64,000 bases of DNA from Lautropia sp. (GTDB lineage: Bacteria > Pseudomonadota > Gammaproteobacteria > Burkholderiales > Burkholderiaceae_E), in NCBI GenBank assembly GCA_030527825.1, contig JAUNAC010000001.1, positions 310,001-374,000 of the forward strand. Reading direction: 5' to 3'. Position 1 is the stretch's first letter. The number at the start of each line of letters is the position of its first letter. A program made the translations under genes and the position numbers. This document shows positions 1 to 10,003 of the stretch, one piece after another. The notes below the pieces were generated by a model that saw nothing but the letters and a program-made list of their open reading frames with translations, made no database searches and was not told the origin of the DNA.

Positions 1-105
1 GGGAGCGCGGATTGTACGCGCAGATCATCGCCTGGCAAGTAACTTAATTTTGCATATCTGCCAGAACAGCGGTAAATGGCAACAGCCATGTACGCACATT
101 CACAC

Positions 106-130
106 AGCCTTTCCCGACGCACGAAAGGCT
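106..130 (-). terminator. terminator-like hairpin after xerC
   Basis: Perfect 8-bp inverted repeat (AGCCTTTC / GAAAGGCT) with a 9-base loop, 16 bases past the xerC stop on the minus strand. There is no clear T-run on the minus-strand exit side, so intrinsic termination is only a suggestion. The rest of positions 1-145 holds no gene I can support. Confidence 0.4.
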
Positions 131-145
131 ATCCAGCCAGTCCGG

Positions 146-1132
146 TCAGCGCCTGTCGGATACGTCATCCACCGCTTCAACAGAAAGCGCAGACAAACTG
201 TCGTTACCCGACGGGAGGCTGCCCGCCGCGCGCCGGGCACGGGGGTGAGATGCATCATAAACCCTGGCCAGATGCTGGAAATCCAGTGCGGTATAGATCT
301 GGGTCGTCCCGATACCGGCATGACCCAGCAGCTCCTGCACCGCCCGCAAATCACCGGACGACTGCAGCAGATGACTTGCAAACGAGTGCCTGAGCATATG
401 CGGGTGCACATGCACCGGCAGCCCTCGCCGATATGACAACGCCTTCAGTCGCAACTGAACAGAACGGTTACTCAGCCGGCGCCCCTGCAGGGACAGGAAC
501 AGCGGTGCGGTATCCGCGCCCGGATGCTGTGCCAGCCAGGCCGAGCGCACCGCCAGCCAGGCATCCAGCGCCACCAGTGCCGCCCGCCCCACCGGCACGG
601 CACGGCGCTTTCGGCCCTTTCCCTCGACCTGCACCTCGGCCGCCGTACGGTCGAACCAGGCCGATGAGCGGTACCCATTACCAGCATCCCGCAACCAGCG
701 GCAGTCCAGCGCCGTCAGCTCCGACAGACGCAGGCCACTCGAATACAGCAGCTCCGCCATCGCATGATCGCGACTGGTGGTAAAGGCCGTTTCCTGTGTT
801 GCATCGCCTGCCACCAGCTGTACTGCCTGATCCACTGGCAGCGCCTTGGGCAGGCGCCGCGGGCGTTTGGGCGGCTTGACGCCAAGCACCGGGTTCGCGG
901 TCACGCGCCCGGCACTGGCCAGCGCATCAAAGAACCCGCGCCATGCGGACAGCCGCCGGGCCAGCGATGTTGCCGACAACCCGTCGCGGGCCGCGGCCGC
1001 CACCCAGCGGCGAATGTCCTGCTCCCGCACCGACGCCCAGTCTGCCGCCTCACCACGACAGGCCAGCAGCGCATCCAGGTCACGCCGGTAGGCCATCAGC
1101 GTATGCAGCGAATAACCGCGCTCCGTCTGCAA
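146..1132 (-). CDS. xerC: tyrosine recombinase XerC
   Basis: Site-specific recombinase that, with XerD, resolves chromosome dimers at dif near the division septum. The catalytic set of tyrosine recombinases is visible: R135 in SSGLRLSEL, K172 in the GKGRK hairpin, H245 and R248 in HPHMLRH, H271 in LLGHAG and the nucleophile Y280 in TTQIYT. The coordinates use the only standard in-frame start, a TTG at 1132, but the homologous N-terminal helix clearly begins further upstream (residues reading DVDAWLLRL precede it in frame). The only alternatives are CTG codons, for example one at 1171 that overlaps the DUF484 stop as CTGA and has a GGGGG stretch before it. The true start is therefore uncertain and the protein is probably about 341 residues. 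It is the last gene of a leftward cluster, dapF-DUF484-xerC, as in many Burkholderiales. Confidence 0.93.
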   Translation of the reverse strand: MQTERGYSLHTLMAYRRDLDALLACRGEAADWASVREQDIRRWVAAAARDGLSATSLARRLSAWRGFFDALASAGRVTANPVLGVKPPKRPRRLPKALPVDQAVQLVAGDATQETAFTTSRDHAMAELLYSSGLRLSELTALDCRWLRDAGNGYRSSAWFDRTAAEVQVEGKGRKRRAVPVGRAALVALDAWLAVRSAWLAQHPGADTAPLFLSLQGRRLSNRSVQLRLKALSYRRGLPVHVHPHMLRHSFASHLLQSSGDLRAVQELLGHAGIGTTQIYTALDFQHLARVYDASHPRARRAAGSLPSGNDSLSALSVEAVDDVSDRR

Positions 1133-1167
1133 ACGCAGCAGCCAGGCGTCGACGTCGGCCTGTCCGC

Positions 1168-1905
1168 TCAGATCAGCCCCCGTGCCGGCAGCGCACGTGA
1201 CAACGACGCGCCCGCCATGTCCGCCAGCTGTTCGAGCACTACCGTCCCCATGCCTGTCTGAAACCGGTTGGGATCATCGCTCCCGATCACCAGCAGCCCA
1301 AAGCTGCGCGCCTCATTGCCAGCCCGCAGCGCCATGGCCGCCAGCGACGCCACCTCCTGACCGCGGTCCGGAAACCAGGCCAGTATTTCTTCCTGTGTCG
1401 CGGGGCCGCAATACGGCTGGTCCAGACGGTCAGCCCATTGCTGCAGCGTGGCGGATACCGGGCCCTGCGAAATATCGGCCAGACTGACATCCGCCCACAG
1501 ACGCACCACCACAAACGGCACATCAAAGCCGCGCTTCAGCCCTGCACACAGCAGCGCCGGCAAACGGCTGGCCTCCCGCTCTCCCAGCAGCGCATGGGCC
1601 AACCCCTGCATCTTCAGGGACAGGGCATCGTTTTCCCGGCCAATGCGCAAAAAATCCGCCAGACGCTTTTCCAGCATGCGGTTGGTATCGCGCAGCACCG
1701 TCACCTGACGCTCGATCAGGGAAATGGCCCGCCCGCCCTGCGGATGCCGCAGCTTCAGATGGCTCAGCATGTCGCGGTGCGACTCGAAAAATTCCGGGTT
1801 GCGCTGCAGCCAGACAGCGACCTCCTCAGCCCCCAGCGTCTCCAGCGCCAGCTGATGTTGCGAAACACCGGATGGTGCATCTCCCTGCACAGATGTGAAA
1901 CTCAT
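1168..1905 (-). CDS. DUF484 family protein
   Basis: Member of the DUF484 family, a GAF-like cytoplasmic protein of unknown role that is almost always encoded beside xerC in proteobacteria. The N-terminal part carries the typical segment reading WLQRNPEFFESH, followed by a helical coiled stretch (RQVTVLRDTNRMLEKRL) and a GAF-like C-terminal half. I start it at the ATG at 1905 because an AGGA ribosome-binding site lies just upstream. A GTG at 1947 would add 14 residues but lacks that support. It lies between dapF (end 1966) and xerC, whose frame it overlaps or abuts, so the three are likely co-transcribed. Function is inferred only from gene neighbourhood. Confidence 0.82.
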   Translation of the reverse strand: MSFTSVQGDAPSGVSQHQLALETLGAEEVAVWLQRNPEFFESHRDMLSHLKLRHPQGGRAISLIERQVTVLRDTNRMLEKRLADFLRIGRENDALSLKMQGLAHALLGEREASRLPALLCAGLKRGFDVPFVVVRLWADVSLADISQGPVSATLQQWADRLDQPYCGPATQEEILAWFPDRGQEVASLAAMALRAGNEARSFGLLVIGSDDPNRFQTGMGTVVLEQLADMAGASLSRALPARGLI

Positions 1906-1965
1906 GTTGAATCCTGGAAAAACGCGAACAGTCACTGCCAATACCACCCTCTGACGCCCGACCTT

Positions 1966-2943
1966 TCAGGCCAGCGCCGACCTCTTGTCATCCCCTTCAG
2001 GCCCCTGGCTCACGGCAGTCGCCATCCCCGGCACCCGTAAGGCAGGCTCATCCGGCAGTTCCACCTCGGTGGAAAACACCGTCACCGCCGGCCCCGCCAG
2101 AAATACAGACGATCCCGGCCCCGCCCAGCGGATGGTAAGCGTTCCCCCCAATGTACGGACACGTACCTGAGCATCCAGCAGGCCCAATTGCATACCGGCA
2201 ACAGCTGCCGCACATGCGCCTGTCCCACAGGCCAGCGTTTCCCCCGCACCCCGTTCGAACACCCGCAATGCGATTTCCCGACGTGACAGGATCTGCATAA
2301 AGCCGGCATTCACCCTGGCCGGGAAGCGTGGGTGCTGTTCGATGAGCTGTCCTTCCGACCGCACCGGGGCGCGCATCACATCCTCGACAAGCTGTACCGC
2401 GTGCGGATTACCCATGGAAACCAGGGCGATTTCACGCGTGAGCACCTGCCCTGGCCCGATCTCCATGGCCAACGGCCAGAGTTCGGCCTGTTGACAGGTT
2501 CGCGACACCAGTCCCCGCGTAGAAAACGGCAAGGCAGCCGGATCAAAGACCGGTTCGCCCATCTCCACCTCGACACCGCCGCCATCCAGCAGACGTGGCG
2601 CGATGACCCCCCCGCGCGTCAGCACCCGGATCCGCGACTTGTCAGTCAATCCCTGCTCGTGCACATAGCGCACGAAACAGCGGGCACCATTGCCACACTG
2701 CTCGACTTCCATGCCGTCGGCGTTGATGATCCGATAGACGAAGTCCAGTCCGTCCGGGCCCGCCGCCTCAATCTGTGCAGCCTGGGGCCATTCAACGATC
2801 AGAATCTGGTCGGCGCCGACCCCCAGATGGCGATCTGCCAGCCAGCGCCACTGCGCCGGGGAAACGGCGGGCAACCCCCGCGTAGCGTCTATCACCACGA
2901 AATCATTGCCGGCGCCGTGCATTTTTGTCACTCGCAGCCTCAT
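1966..2943 (-). CDS. dapF: diaminopimelate epimerase
   Basis: Converts LL- to meso-diaminopimelate, the lysine precursor and peptidoglycan cross-linking residue, by a two-cysteine acid/base mechanism. Both catalytic cysteines are present: C83 in EQCGNGARC and C239 in [10 protein letters not shown]. The N-terminus [13 protein letters not shown] is the family signature, reached after a seven-residue lead. At 325 residues it is longer than the usual 275-290. The excess is a C-terminal tail (about residues 285-325) of low complexity. Its start codon overlaps the stop of the upstream acyltransferase by 4 bases (ATGA), which implies translational coupling. Confidence 0.95.
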   Translation of the reverse strand: MRLRVTKMHGAGNDFVVIDATRGLPAVSPAQWRWLADRHLGVGADQILIVEWPQAAQIEAAGPDGLDFVYRIINADGMEVEQCGNGARCFVRYVHEQGLTDKSRIRVLTRGGVIAPRLLDGGGVEVEMGEPVFDPAALPFSTRGLVSRTCQQAELWPLAMEIGPGQVLTREIALVSMGNPHAVQLVEDVMRAPVRSEGQLIEQHPRFPARVNAGFMQILSRREIALRVFERGAGETLACGTGACAAAVAGMQLGLLDAQVRVRTLGGTLTIRWAGPGSSVFLAGPAVTVFSTEVELPDEPALRVPGMATAVSQGPEGDDKRSALA

Positions 2944-3926
2944 GTGATCCTTTCCCCTTCCGGTATCTGTCGCTCCAGGCCAAACCGCATCGGCGGCTGG
3001 ACGGCATCGTCAGGATCCACTTCATCCAGTGGCCCGTCCTTGATCGGCTGACCATGGAAACGGTAGAGGTCAGGCTCGCCCGGCGGCCGGGTCTTGAAAC
3101 GTTTGTGTGTCCAGAGATACTGCGCGGGAGCCTCCAGCACCCGCTCCTCAATGAACGCATTCATCCGGCGGGTAGCAGCCACGACATCTTCACCGGGGAA
3201 ATCATCCCAAGCGGGATAAAAACGGGTTCGATAACCGCTGTCCGTCATCAGGGTCACGCAGGGCAGCACGCGCGCGCCCGTCATCTGCGCCAGCCTGGCC
3301 ACGGATGTCACCGTAGCGGCCGATACCCCGAAAAATGGCACGAAAACGGAATCACGCGCACCCAGATCCATATCTGGCAGAAAATAGAAAGGCACCCCCT
3401 GCCGAATCTTGCGGATGGCGCCCCGCAGCCCATCCTGTCGTGACAGCACCATCGCACCGCTGAAACGGGCCCGTCCTTTGCGCATTTCTTCGTTAAACAC
3501 CTTGTTTTTCTGATTGGCAAACATGGTGAACATCGTGTGATCGATGGTCAGCCTGGTTCCCCCCGCATCCATACCCAGAAAATGGGGTGCCAGCAGGATC
3601 AGCGGTTTTCCGGCCAGTTCGTCGAACAGATGCTCGTTCTCCAGCGTCACCAGCGTGCGAATAAAGTCCACTGGCCGATACCACAACATAAAGCGATCCA
3701 GAAAACTGCGAGCGAAATACTTGCAATGCGCCAGGATGATGGCATTGCGCTCAGCCTCTGGCATCTGGGGGAAACACAGACTCAGATTCACCCGGGCGAT
3801 ATGCGTGCGTCTGCGCACCCCGTAATAGAGCAGCACTCCGGCAGCGTTACCCAAATGGCGCAGCCACGAATAGGGCAAAGCCGCCAGAATACGGAACACC
3901 ACCAACAGAATGCGCGACAGATTCAC
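2940..3926 (-). CDS. lipid A biosynthesis acyltransferase (LpxL/HtrB family), copy 1
   Basis: Inner-membrane acyltransferase that adds a secondary acyl chain from acyl-ACP to the Kdo-lipid A precursor. The catalytic HX4D motif is visible as APHFLGMD (H115, D120), after an N-terminal hydrophobic anchor (residues 5-35). Its 328 residues are somewhat longer than the family norm, with a hydrophilic C-terminal tail. It is the second of two tandem paralogues transcribed leftward (26-base gap from the upstream copy) and overlaps dapF by 4 bases. The acyl chain length and attachment position cannot be read from sequence, so I do not choose between LpxL and LpxM. Confidence 0.92.
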   Translation of the reverse strand: MNLSRILLVVFRILAALPYSWLRHLGNAAGVLLYYGVRRRTHIARVNLSLCFPQMPEAERNAIILAHCKYFARSFLDRFMLWYRPVDFIRTLVTLENEHLFDELAGKPLILLAPHFLGMDAGGTRLTIDHTMFTMFANQKNKVFNEEMRKGRARFSGAMVLSRQDGLRGAIRKIRQGVPFYFLPDMDLGARDSVFVPFFGVSAATVTSVARLAQMTGARVLPCVTLMTDSGYRTRFYPAWDDFPGEDVVAATRRMNAFIEERVLEAPAQYLWTHKRFKTRPPGEPDLYRFHGQPIKDGPLDEVDPDDAVQPPMRFGLERQIPEGERIT

Positions 3927-3951
3927 AGGCTGCTATCCTCCAGAATGATCT

Positions 3952-4872
3952 TCAACCGGCAGGATTCAACCCGGAGCCCGCATCCACATCGGGATTGAGT
4001 GCCGGTGGCGCCATGCCAGCAGGCACCTTGTAGCGGTTATAGTTCCAGACATACTGCTCGGGATGACGGCGGATCATGGTCTCAATGCGGGCATTGACGA
4101 CGGCCGGATCCGGTAATTCTTCCAGATCTTCAAGCTCCATCTCCCAGCCTCTGCCTCCCGGCCGCCGCCAAACCGCCAGCAAGCATACACGTGCACCGGT
4201 CTTTTCCGCCAGTTTCAGCGGCAATGTCATCGTAAATGCCGGCCGGCCGAAGAAATCCGTCCAGCAGCCCTCCCCTGCCGACGGAACCTGATCAGGCAAA
4301 ATACCGACAGCCTCGCCACGTTTGAGTGCACGCAACAATGCCCGCACCCCGCTGGTGTCAGCTGGAACCGGTTTCACCCCAGGCTGGGAGCGTGCAACCC
4401 GCAGCAGGCGATGCAGCCCTGGATTCCGAGGTGCCTTGTATAGCACCGTAATGGGCGCGGTCATGCCATAGGCCCGTGCCCCCAGTTCAAAACAGCCAAT
4501 ATGGGGGGTCAGGATGATCAGCCCTCGATGATCGCCCTGCGCCTGCCGCGCCAGCGTTTCCTGAGCCAGACGGGTCATGCAGGCATGTTCGGAACAAGCC
4601 TGCAGGTCGGCGTCTGGACGAAACCAGACAAACGCACTCTCAATAGCAGCCTTGCCCGCCGCCGCTGCGCTGCGCCAGGCCAACCGACGGCTGTAAAGCC
4701 CTGCCGTCAGCAAATTATTCCGGGTTTTACGACGCAGTCCAGCACTGCAGACATACGCAAGCCCACCCAGACAGCCACCCATAGCATGAAGAAAAGGCAG
4801 TGGCAGACGCCCCAATCCCATCACCCCTCTCAGGAGACAGGAAGAAACTCGGCTGGTGTGATCGATTTCCAT
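3952..4872 (-). CDS. lipid A biosynthesis acyltransferase (LpxL/HtrB family), copy 2
   Basis: Paralogue of the downstream acyltransferase. The catalytic motif has the glutamate form HX4E, reading TPHIGCFE (H124, E129), which suggests a distinct acyl position or donor. The start at 4872 gives MEIDHTSRV and then the hydrophobic anchor around residues 15-45. This start is supported by a diverged copy of the same 5' end (MEIGHISHV) about 2 kb away beside metK, see 6743-6877. In many Burkholderiales this gene is divergent from metK. Here about 2 kb with an FAD monooxygenase separates them. Confidence 0.9.
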   Translation of the reverse strand: MEIDHTSRVSSCLLRGVMGLGRLPLPFLHAMGGCLGGLAYVCSAGLRRKTRNNLLTAGLYSRRLAWRSAAAAGKAAIESAFVWFRPDADLQACSEHACMTRLAQETLARQAQGDHRGLIILTPHIGCFELGARAYGMTAPITVLYKAPRNPGLHRLLRVARSQPGVKPVPADTSGVRALLRALKRGEAVGILPDQVPSAGEGCWTDFFGRPAFTMTLPLKLAEKTGARVCLLAVWRRPGGRGWEMELEDLEELPDPAVVNARIETMIRRHPEQYVWNYNRYKVPAGMAPPALNPDVDAGSGLNPAG

Positions 4873-4874
4873 GG
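4851..4874. repeat. 24-base direct repeat, copy A (copy B at 6856-6879)
   Basis: The 24 bases spanning the start codon of acyltransferase copy 2 recur at 6856-6879 with 22 of 24 identical, in the same orientation. Similarity continues into the coding side for roughly another 20 bases with more substitutions. The two copies bracket the FAD monooxygenase gene. Confidence 0.75.
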
Positions 4875-5218
4875 TACAGCGGGGTCCACCGTCTTGGTCG
4901 CGTCCGACACCACACGCGGGTTCATCGGGCCGGATAACAGAATCTTCGGCAAATCAGGCGAACGGCCCGAATCCCTATTGAAGCAAATTACCGTACTCCG
5001 CCCAAGCATCACGGCTCCCCGGGAAGCGGTCAACATCGGAAAAACGACAGGTTGCAACAGCCGCGGCTGCCTGTCACGCATTGACCTGTGACCGCTTCGG
5101 CACTAGGCACTGTACCCGAACCTACCCTGCGCGGCAATCGGGCATGCAACGCTACCCCACATCGCCACGCAGCAGCCCGGCAGGACTGCTCAAAGGCCGT
5201 CCATGCAGGGCACCATCT
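4873..5218. other. 346-base intergenic region between monooxygenase and acyltransferase
   Basis: No coding sequence I can support. It must hold the end of the monooxygenase transcript and the promoter of the leftward acyltransferase-dapF-xerC cluster. I see no convincing -35/-10 pair, terminator or repeat other than the start-codon repeat at its left edge. Confidence 0.5.
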
Positions 5219-6607
5219 TTACAGGGCCCCAGCAGACAGCCCATGCCTGACCAGCTCGGCCTCGCTATATACGATGCCATCGGGACCTAACAACAGACCC
5301 TCGGCATGAGGGGCCGGAATCCGCATGGGCATCGACCTCACCGACAGCGCCTCGACGATCGATGACTGCGTTCCATCAGGGAGTTCAATCCGTGCATTGG
5401 ACAGGAACCGGCCAGCCTCGGGCGCAGACAATGTGGTCGATGCAGGTGATAGCTGACCACTGACCATACGCCCAACCCGGGCATTTTCTAGCGGATCACG
5501 CATCATTCTGGATATTTCCTCCGGTTCAGCCTGCAGCTCAACGGCCGAACGCATCCTGATCGTCTGATCGGCAACATTGCTTAACACCCGGCGGCCAGCC
5601 TCATGTCTCATGGCAGCATAAAGGTCAAGAACCGACTCAGATATATCTCCCCGAACCACAGCACCCAGTTTCCAGCCAAGCTCGATTGCGTCGATCATGC
5701 CCAGATTCATCCCCTGCCCACCCAGCGGGAAATGAACGTGTGCCGCATCACCCACCAGGAGCGCTCGCCCCTGCCGACAGTTGTCAACCAGGCGCGAATA
5801 ATCGGAAAACCGGCTCAGATACGAAATTCTTTCAATCGGGATGGGCTGGCCCGACAATCTGGCTAAAGTCTCGACAAATTCGGCCTCAGTCACGGGAGTT
5901 CGTCTATCCGGAATTGGCGAATGGAAATCCATGGCCAGCAATCTGCTCACGCCCAGCGGACTGTATGAAATGACGGTCCAGCCCCGCGGCCCGAAGTGCC
6001 ACCCGTAGGGAACAGCAGCCCGTGCCGGCGTCTGTATCTGTGCGACCCCTACAATCGCGGAAGCTGTAGGTGCAGTTTCAGTTACCGAAAATCCAATACT
6101 CTTTCGGACAACGCTACGTGCACCGTCACTGCCGACGACCCACAACGCATGGGCAACCCGCTCCCTGCCCTCGTGCCGGAAACTGACCCGGACTCCATCT
6201 GCATCCTGCCCGACCTCCAGCGCCTCTGCACTGCGCATGACCGTCGCATTCTCGAAACCAAGCAACAGCTTATGAAAATGGCGCTCCAGTTGCCCCTGGG
6301 AAAGGCCCATGATGGCCTCCCCTTCCCCAGCAGGCGATTCGATCATAAGCCCCATGAACCCGGCATAATGAAAATCCGTCACCTGAGCGGCGGCCCGAAC
6401 ATCAGGCGCAGGCAAATACCCTCTTCTCCCAAGTGCTTGCACACATCGGGCATGCACAGTTCCCGCCTTGGGCACATCCACCGTCTTGGCCGCAGCCTCC
6501 AAGACCAGTACCGAGATGCCGGTACGCGCCAGTTCAACGGCGAGCAACGAGCCCACCGGTCCGCCACCGACAACCACCACATCTGCATGAACGATATCTT
6601 GCGTCAT
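5219..6607 (-). CDS. FAD-dependent monooxygenase (PHBH-type aromatic hydroxylase family)
   Basis: Class A flavoprotein monooxygenase that hydroxylates an aromatic or polyketide-like substrate using NAD(P)H and oxygen. It shows the three family fingerprints: the N-terminal Rossmann GXGXXG (residues 12-20, VVVGGGPVG), the DG motif (VVGSDGARS, about residue 162) and the second FAD-binding GD motif (GDAAHVHFPLGGQGMN, about residue 290). At 462 residues it has only a short C-terminal segment rather than a full thioredoxin-like domain. The substrate is unknown; relatives act on phenols, polyketides, rifamycin or tetracycline. It stands alone, with long gaps on both sides, in a locus where its neighbours are core genes. 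It is flanked by a duplicated 5' fragment of the acyltransferase, so it looks like an accessory insertion. Confidence 0.88.
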   Translation of the reverse strand: MTQDIVHADVVVVGGGPVGSLLAVELARTGISVLVLEAAAKTVDVPKAGTVHARCVQALGRRGYLPAPDVRAAAQVTDFHYAGFMGLMIESPAGEGEAIMGLSQGQLERHFHKLLLGFENATVMRSAEALEVGQDADGVRVSFRHEGRERVAHALWVVGSDGARSVVRKSIGFSVTETAPTASAIVGVAQIQTPARAAVPYGWHFGPRGWTVISYSPLGVSRLLAMDFHSPIPDRRTPVTEAEFVETLARLSGQPIPIERISYLSRFSDYSRLVDNCRQGRALLVGDAAHVHFPLGGQGMNLGMIDAIELGWKLGAVVRGDISESVLDLYAAMRHEAGRRVLSNVADQTIRMRSAVELQAEPEEISRMMRDPLENARVGRMVSGQLSPASTTLSAPEAGRFLSNARIELPDGTQSSIVEALSVRSMPMRIPAPHAEGLLLGPDGIVYSEAELVRHGLSAGAL

Positions 6608-6742
6608 CGATTAGAACCCCTCCGAAAGCCTCGTGGCGCAGGGTCCTGCGCCATCAGTCATCTGACGACATATGGTCAACGGCCATTCAAAACAACCCCA
6701 TCCTGCGCCTTGGCACGACGCCCGGACCAGGGCAGCCATTTC

Positions 6743-6877
6743 CTATAACCCTGCTGCCATCAGGCGCTTCCACGGCCAGCCTCCAACGGCATGCACCGGC
6801 ACCGCGCCAGCCTCCAGGGGCTGGCATGCACTCAGGCGAGAGCCGGCAAACACATGGCTGATGTGACCGATTTCCAT
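6743..6877 (-). pseudogene. decayed 5' fragment of a lipid A acyltransferase gene
   Basis: A 44-codon minus-strand frame beginning MEIGHISHV mirrors the start of acyltransferase copy 2 (MEIDHTSRV). At positions 29-33 the two also match in register, HAVGG against HAMGG. The DNA around the start is 22/24 identical to 4851-4874. After about 33 codons the resemblance ends and a stop follows at 6743. I read this as a remnant left when the monooxygenase segment arrived between the acyltransferase and metK, or of a lost third paralogue. A conserved leader peptide is a less likely alternative. Confidence 0.55.
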
Positions 6878-6898
6878 GGAATGTCTGCCTGCCGTCGC

Positions 6899-6904
6899 TA
6901 TAAT
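6899..6904 (+). promoter_or_regulatory. probable metK promoter (-10 element)
   Basis: A perfect TATAAT followed by CCCC, about 210 bases before the metK start. The -35 side is poor, with nothing close to TTGACA at 16-18 bases. The ahcY promoter has the same TATAATCCC arrangement, so the two may share a regulator or discriminator. The expected transcript start is near 6911. Confidence 0.55.
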
Positions 6905-6910
6905 CCCCGT

Positions 6911-7110
6911 CTCGGCCACCGAGTTAATTGGGACAACTTGCGGGGTGGCCAACGATGCAAGACTGTCCGGTCCTAGAGACCGATGCTGTGTTCCGCTAAA
7001 GCGTCGCGGCTTCCCTGGAAGCTGGCAACGCCGGAAGGACGGTGACATGCACCATCGACCGTCGTTTCCGGGCCCAACGCCCAATCCTTTTTTTCGGGAA
7101 TGCCCTGCAA
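6911..7110 (+). promoter_or_regulatory. structured 5' leader of metK, candidate RNA regulator
   Basis: A 200-base untranslated leader rich in pairing. GGCCACC (6914-6920) pairs with GGTGGCC (6944-6950). GGAC (6931-6934) and CTTGC (6937-6941), inside that loop, pair with GTCC (6965-6968) and GCAAG (6957-6961), giving an H-type pseudoknot. CTCGG (6911-6915) can instead pair with CCGAG (6919-6923), which excludes the first stem. Further hairpins occur at 6969-6981 and 7038-7063. A run of seven T lies at 7088-7094, just before the ribosome-binding site. It does not match the SAM riboswitch classes I can recall, so function is inference from structure and position. Confidence 0.45.
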
Positions 7111-8274
7111 ATGAACGAATACCTCTTTACCTCCGAATCTGTTTCCGAAGGCCACCCTGACAAGGTCGCTGACCAGATTTCTGATGCCATCCTCGATGCC
7201 CTGCTGGCCCAGGATCCCAAGTCCCGCGTTGCGGCAGAGACCCTGTGCACTACCGGCCTCGTACTGCTCGCCGGCGAGATCACCTCTCAGGCCAACATTG
7301 ACTACATTACTATCGCCCGCGACACGATCAAGCGCATCGGCTACGACAACACCGACTATGGCATCGACTACCGGGGCTGCTCGGTACAGGTCGCCTATGA
7401 CAAGCAGAGTCCCGACATCGCCCAGGGCGTCGACCACGCCGAGGACAACAACCTCGACCAGGGCGCCGGTGACCAGGGCCTGATGTTCGGCTACGCCTGC
7501 GACGAAACCCCCGTCCTGATGCCGGCCGCCATCTACTATGCCCACCGCATCGTCGAGCGTCAGGCCCAGCTACGCCGTGATGGTCGCCTGAACTGGCTCC
7601 GTCCCGATGCCAAATCACAGGTCACGCTGCGCTACGTCGACGGCAAGCCTCACTCCATCGAAACCATCGTGCTGTCCACCCAGCACCACCCCGAAATCGA
7701 CCAGAAAAAGCTCAAGGAAGCGGTGATCGAGGAAATCATCAAGCCCGTCCTGCCGGCAGACCTGGTCAAAGGCAACATCAAGTACCTGATCAACCCGACC
7801 GGCCGCTTCGTCATCGGTGGTCCACAAGGCGACTGCGGCCTGACCGGCCGCAAGATCATCGTCGACACCTACGGCGGTGCAGCCCCCCACGGTGGTGGCG
7901 CCTTCTCGGGCAAGGATCCCTCCAAGGTCGACCGCTCGGCTGCCTATGCCGGCCGCTACGTCGCCAAAAACATCGTCGCTGCCGGTCTGGCCAAAAAATG
8001 CCTGGTTCAGGTCAGCTACGCCATTGGCGTTGCCGAACCCACTTCGATCTTCGTCAACACCGAAGGAACAGGCGTTATTCCTGACGAAAAACTGACTGCA
8101 CTGGTTCGCAAACACTTCGATTTGCGGCCCAGGGGCATTGTCCAGATGCTGGATCTGCTGCGGCCGATCTACGGCAAAACCGCCGCCTACGGCCACTTCG
8201 GCCGTGAGGAGCCCGAGTTCTCGTGGGAGGCCACCGACAAGGCGGCCGCACTGCGCGCCGACGCTGGCATCTGA
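7111..8274 (+). CDS. metK: S-adenosylmethionine synthetase
   Basis: Makes SAM from methionine and ATP in the cytoplasm. The start is the ATG at 7111 ([18 protein letters not shown]), the family N-terminus with the ATP-binding histidine (H15) and the metal-binding aspartate (D17). Later signatures include [16 protein letters not shown], the phosphate-binding loop. At 387 residues it is full length. Longer in-frame extensions upstream have no family similarity and cover the structured leader. It stands immediately before the SAH-recycling gene ahcY, so synthesis and recycling of the methyl cycle are adjacent but separately controlled. Confidence 0.97.
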   Translation: MNEYLFTSESVSEGHPDKVADQISDAILDALLAQDPKSRVAAETLCTTGLVLLAGEITSQANIDYITIARDTIKRIGYDNTDYGIDYRGCSVQVAYDKQSPDIAQGVDHAEDNNLDQGAGDQGLMFGYACDETPVLMPAAIYYAHRIVERQAQLRRDGRLNWLRPDAKSQVTLRYVDGKPHSIETIVLSTQHHPEIDQKKLKEAVIEEIIKPVLPADLVKGNIKYLINPTGRFVIGGPQGDCGLTGRKIIVDTYGGAAPHGGGAFSGKDPSKVDRSAAYAGRYVAKNIVAAGLAKKCLVQVSYAIGVAEPTSIFVNTEGTGVIPDEKLTALVRKHFDLRPRGIVQMLDLLRPIYGKTAAYGHFGREEPEFSWEATDKAAALRADAGI

Positions 8275-8358
8275 CCCAGACTGTTGCGTATATCCCGCCG
8301 GGATGCAGCAAGCCCCCAATCAGAGGGGGCCGCTGCCCCAGGCTGGTGGCGGGCAGCT

Positions 8359-8364
8359 TATAAT
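8359..8364 (+). promoter_or_regulatory. probable ahcY promoter (-10 element)
   Basis: TATAAT followed by CCC, the same arrangement as upstream of metK. A start near 8371 would place the SAH aptamer (from 8382) almost at the 5' end of the transcript, as expected. The -35 region is weak. A GCCCCC/GGGGGC hairpin at 8312-8330 upstream may help end metK transcripts but has no T-run. Confidence 0.6.
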
Positions 8365-8381
8365 CCCTGCCATTGCATCAT

Positions 8382-8445
8382 GCCGAGAAGCGTTGCGACC
8401 GGATCCCCGGCCAGGCTCGGCCTGATCGACACATCAACGACGCTT
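8382..8445 (+). promoter_or_regulatory. SAH riboswitch aptamer upstream of ahcY
   Basis: The sequence follows the S-adenosylhomocysteine riboswitch known from beta- and gammaproteobacterial ahcY leaders. The P1 strands GCCGAG (8382-8387) and CTCGGC (8416-8421) enclose the conserved AAGCGTTGC (8388-8396) and GCCAGGCTCGG (8410-8420) segments. AACGACGCTT (8436-8445) supplies the 3' pseudoknot strand that pairs with AAGCG (8388-8392). The known class activates ahcY when SAH accumulates. Here the 3' pseudoknot strand is also the 5' arm of the following terminator, which gives a clear ON switch. Confidence 0.88.
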
Positions 8446-8480
8446 GCAACCCAACCAGGGGCTGCAAGCGTCTTTTTTTT
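8439..8480 (+). terminator. intrinsic terminator, expression platform of the SAH riboswitch
   Basis: Perfect 10-bp stem GACGCTTGCA (8439-8448) / TGCAAGCGTC (8463-8472) with a 14-base loop, followed directly by eight T (8473-8480). It lies 44 bases before the ahcY start. Seven bases of its 5' arm (8439-8445) belong to the riboswitch pseudoknot, so ligand binding and termination exclude each other. Confidence 0.9.
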
Positions 8481-8524
8481 CGTCGTCCCGCCCGCACAAC
8501 GGGTGGGCACACTCCGGAGCCTAC

Positions 8525-9955
<1,431 letters not shown>

Positions 9956-10003
9956 TCAAGCCAGGGGCAGAATCCCTCCTGCCCCCGGGCCATTCGGTGC
10001 ACC

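Noticed and set aside
2332-3051. Long open frames antisense to dapF (plus strand, 239 codons)
   Set aside because: Shadow frame of the dapF coding strand; histidine-rich translation without any recognisable domain.
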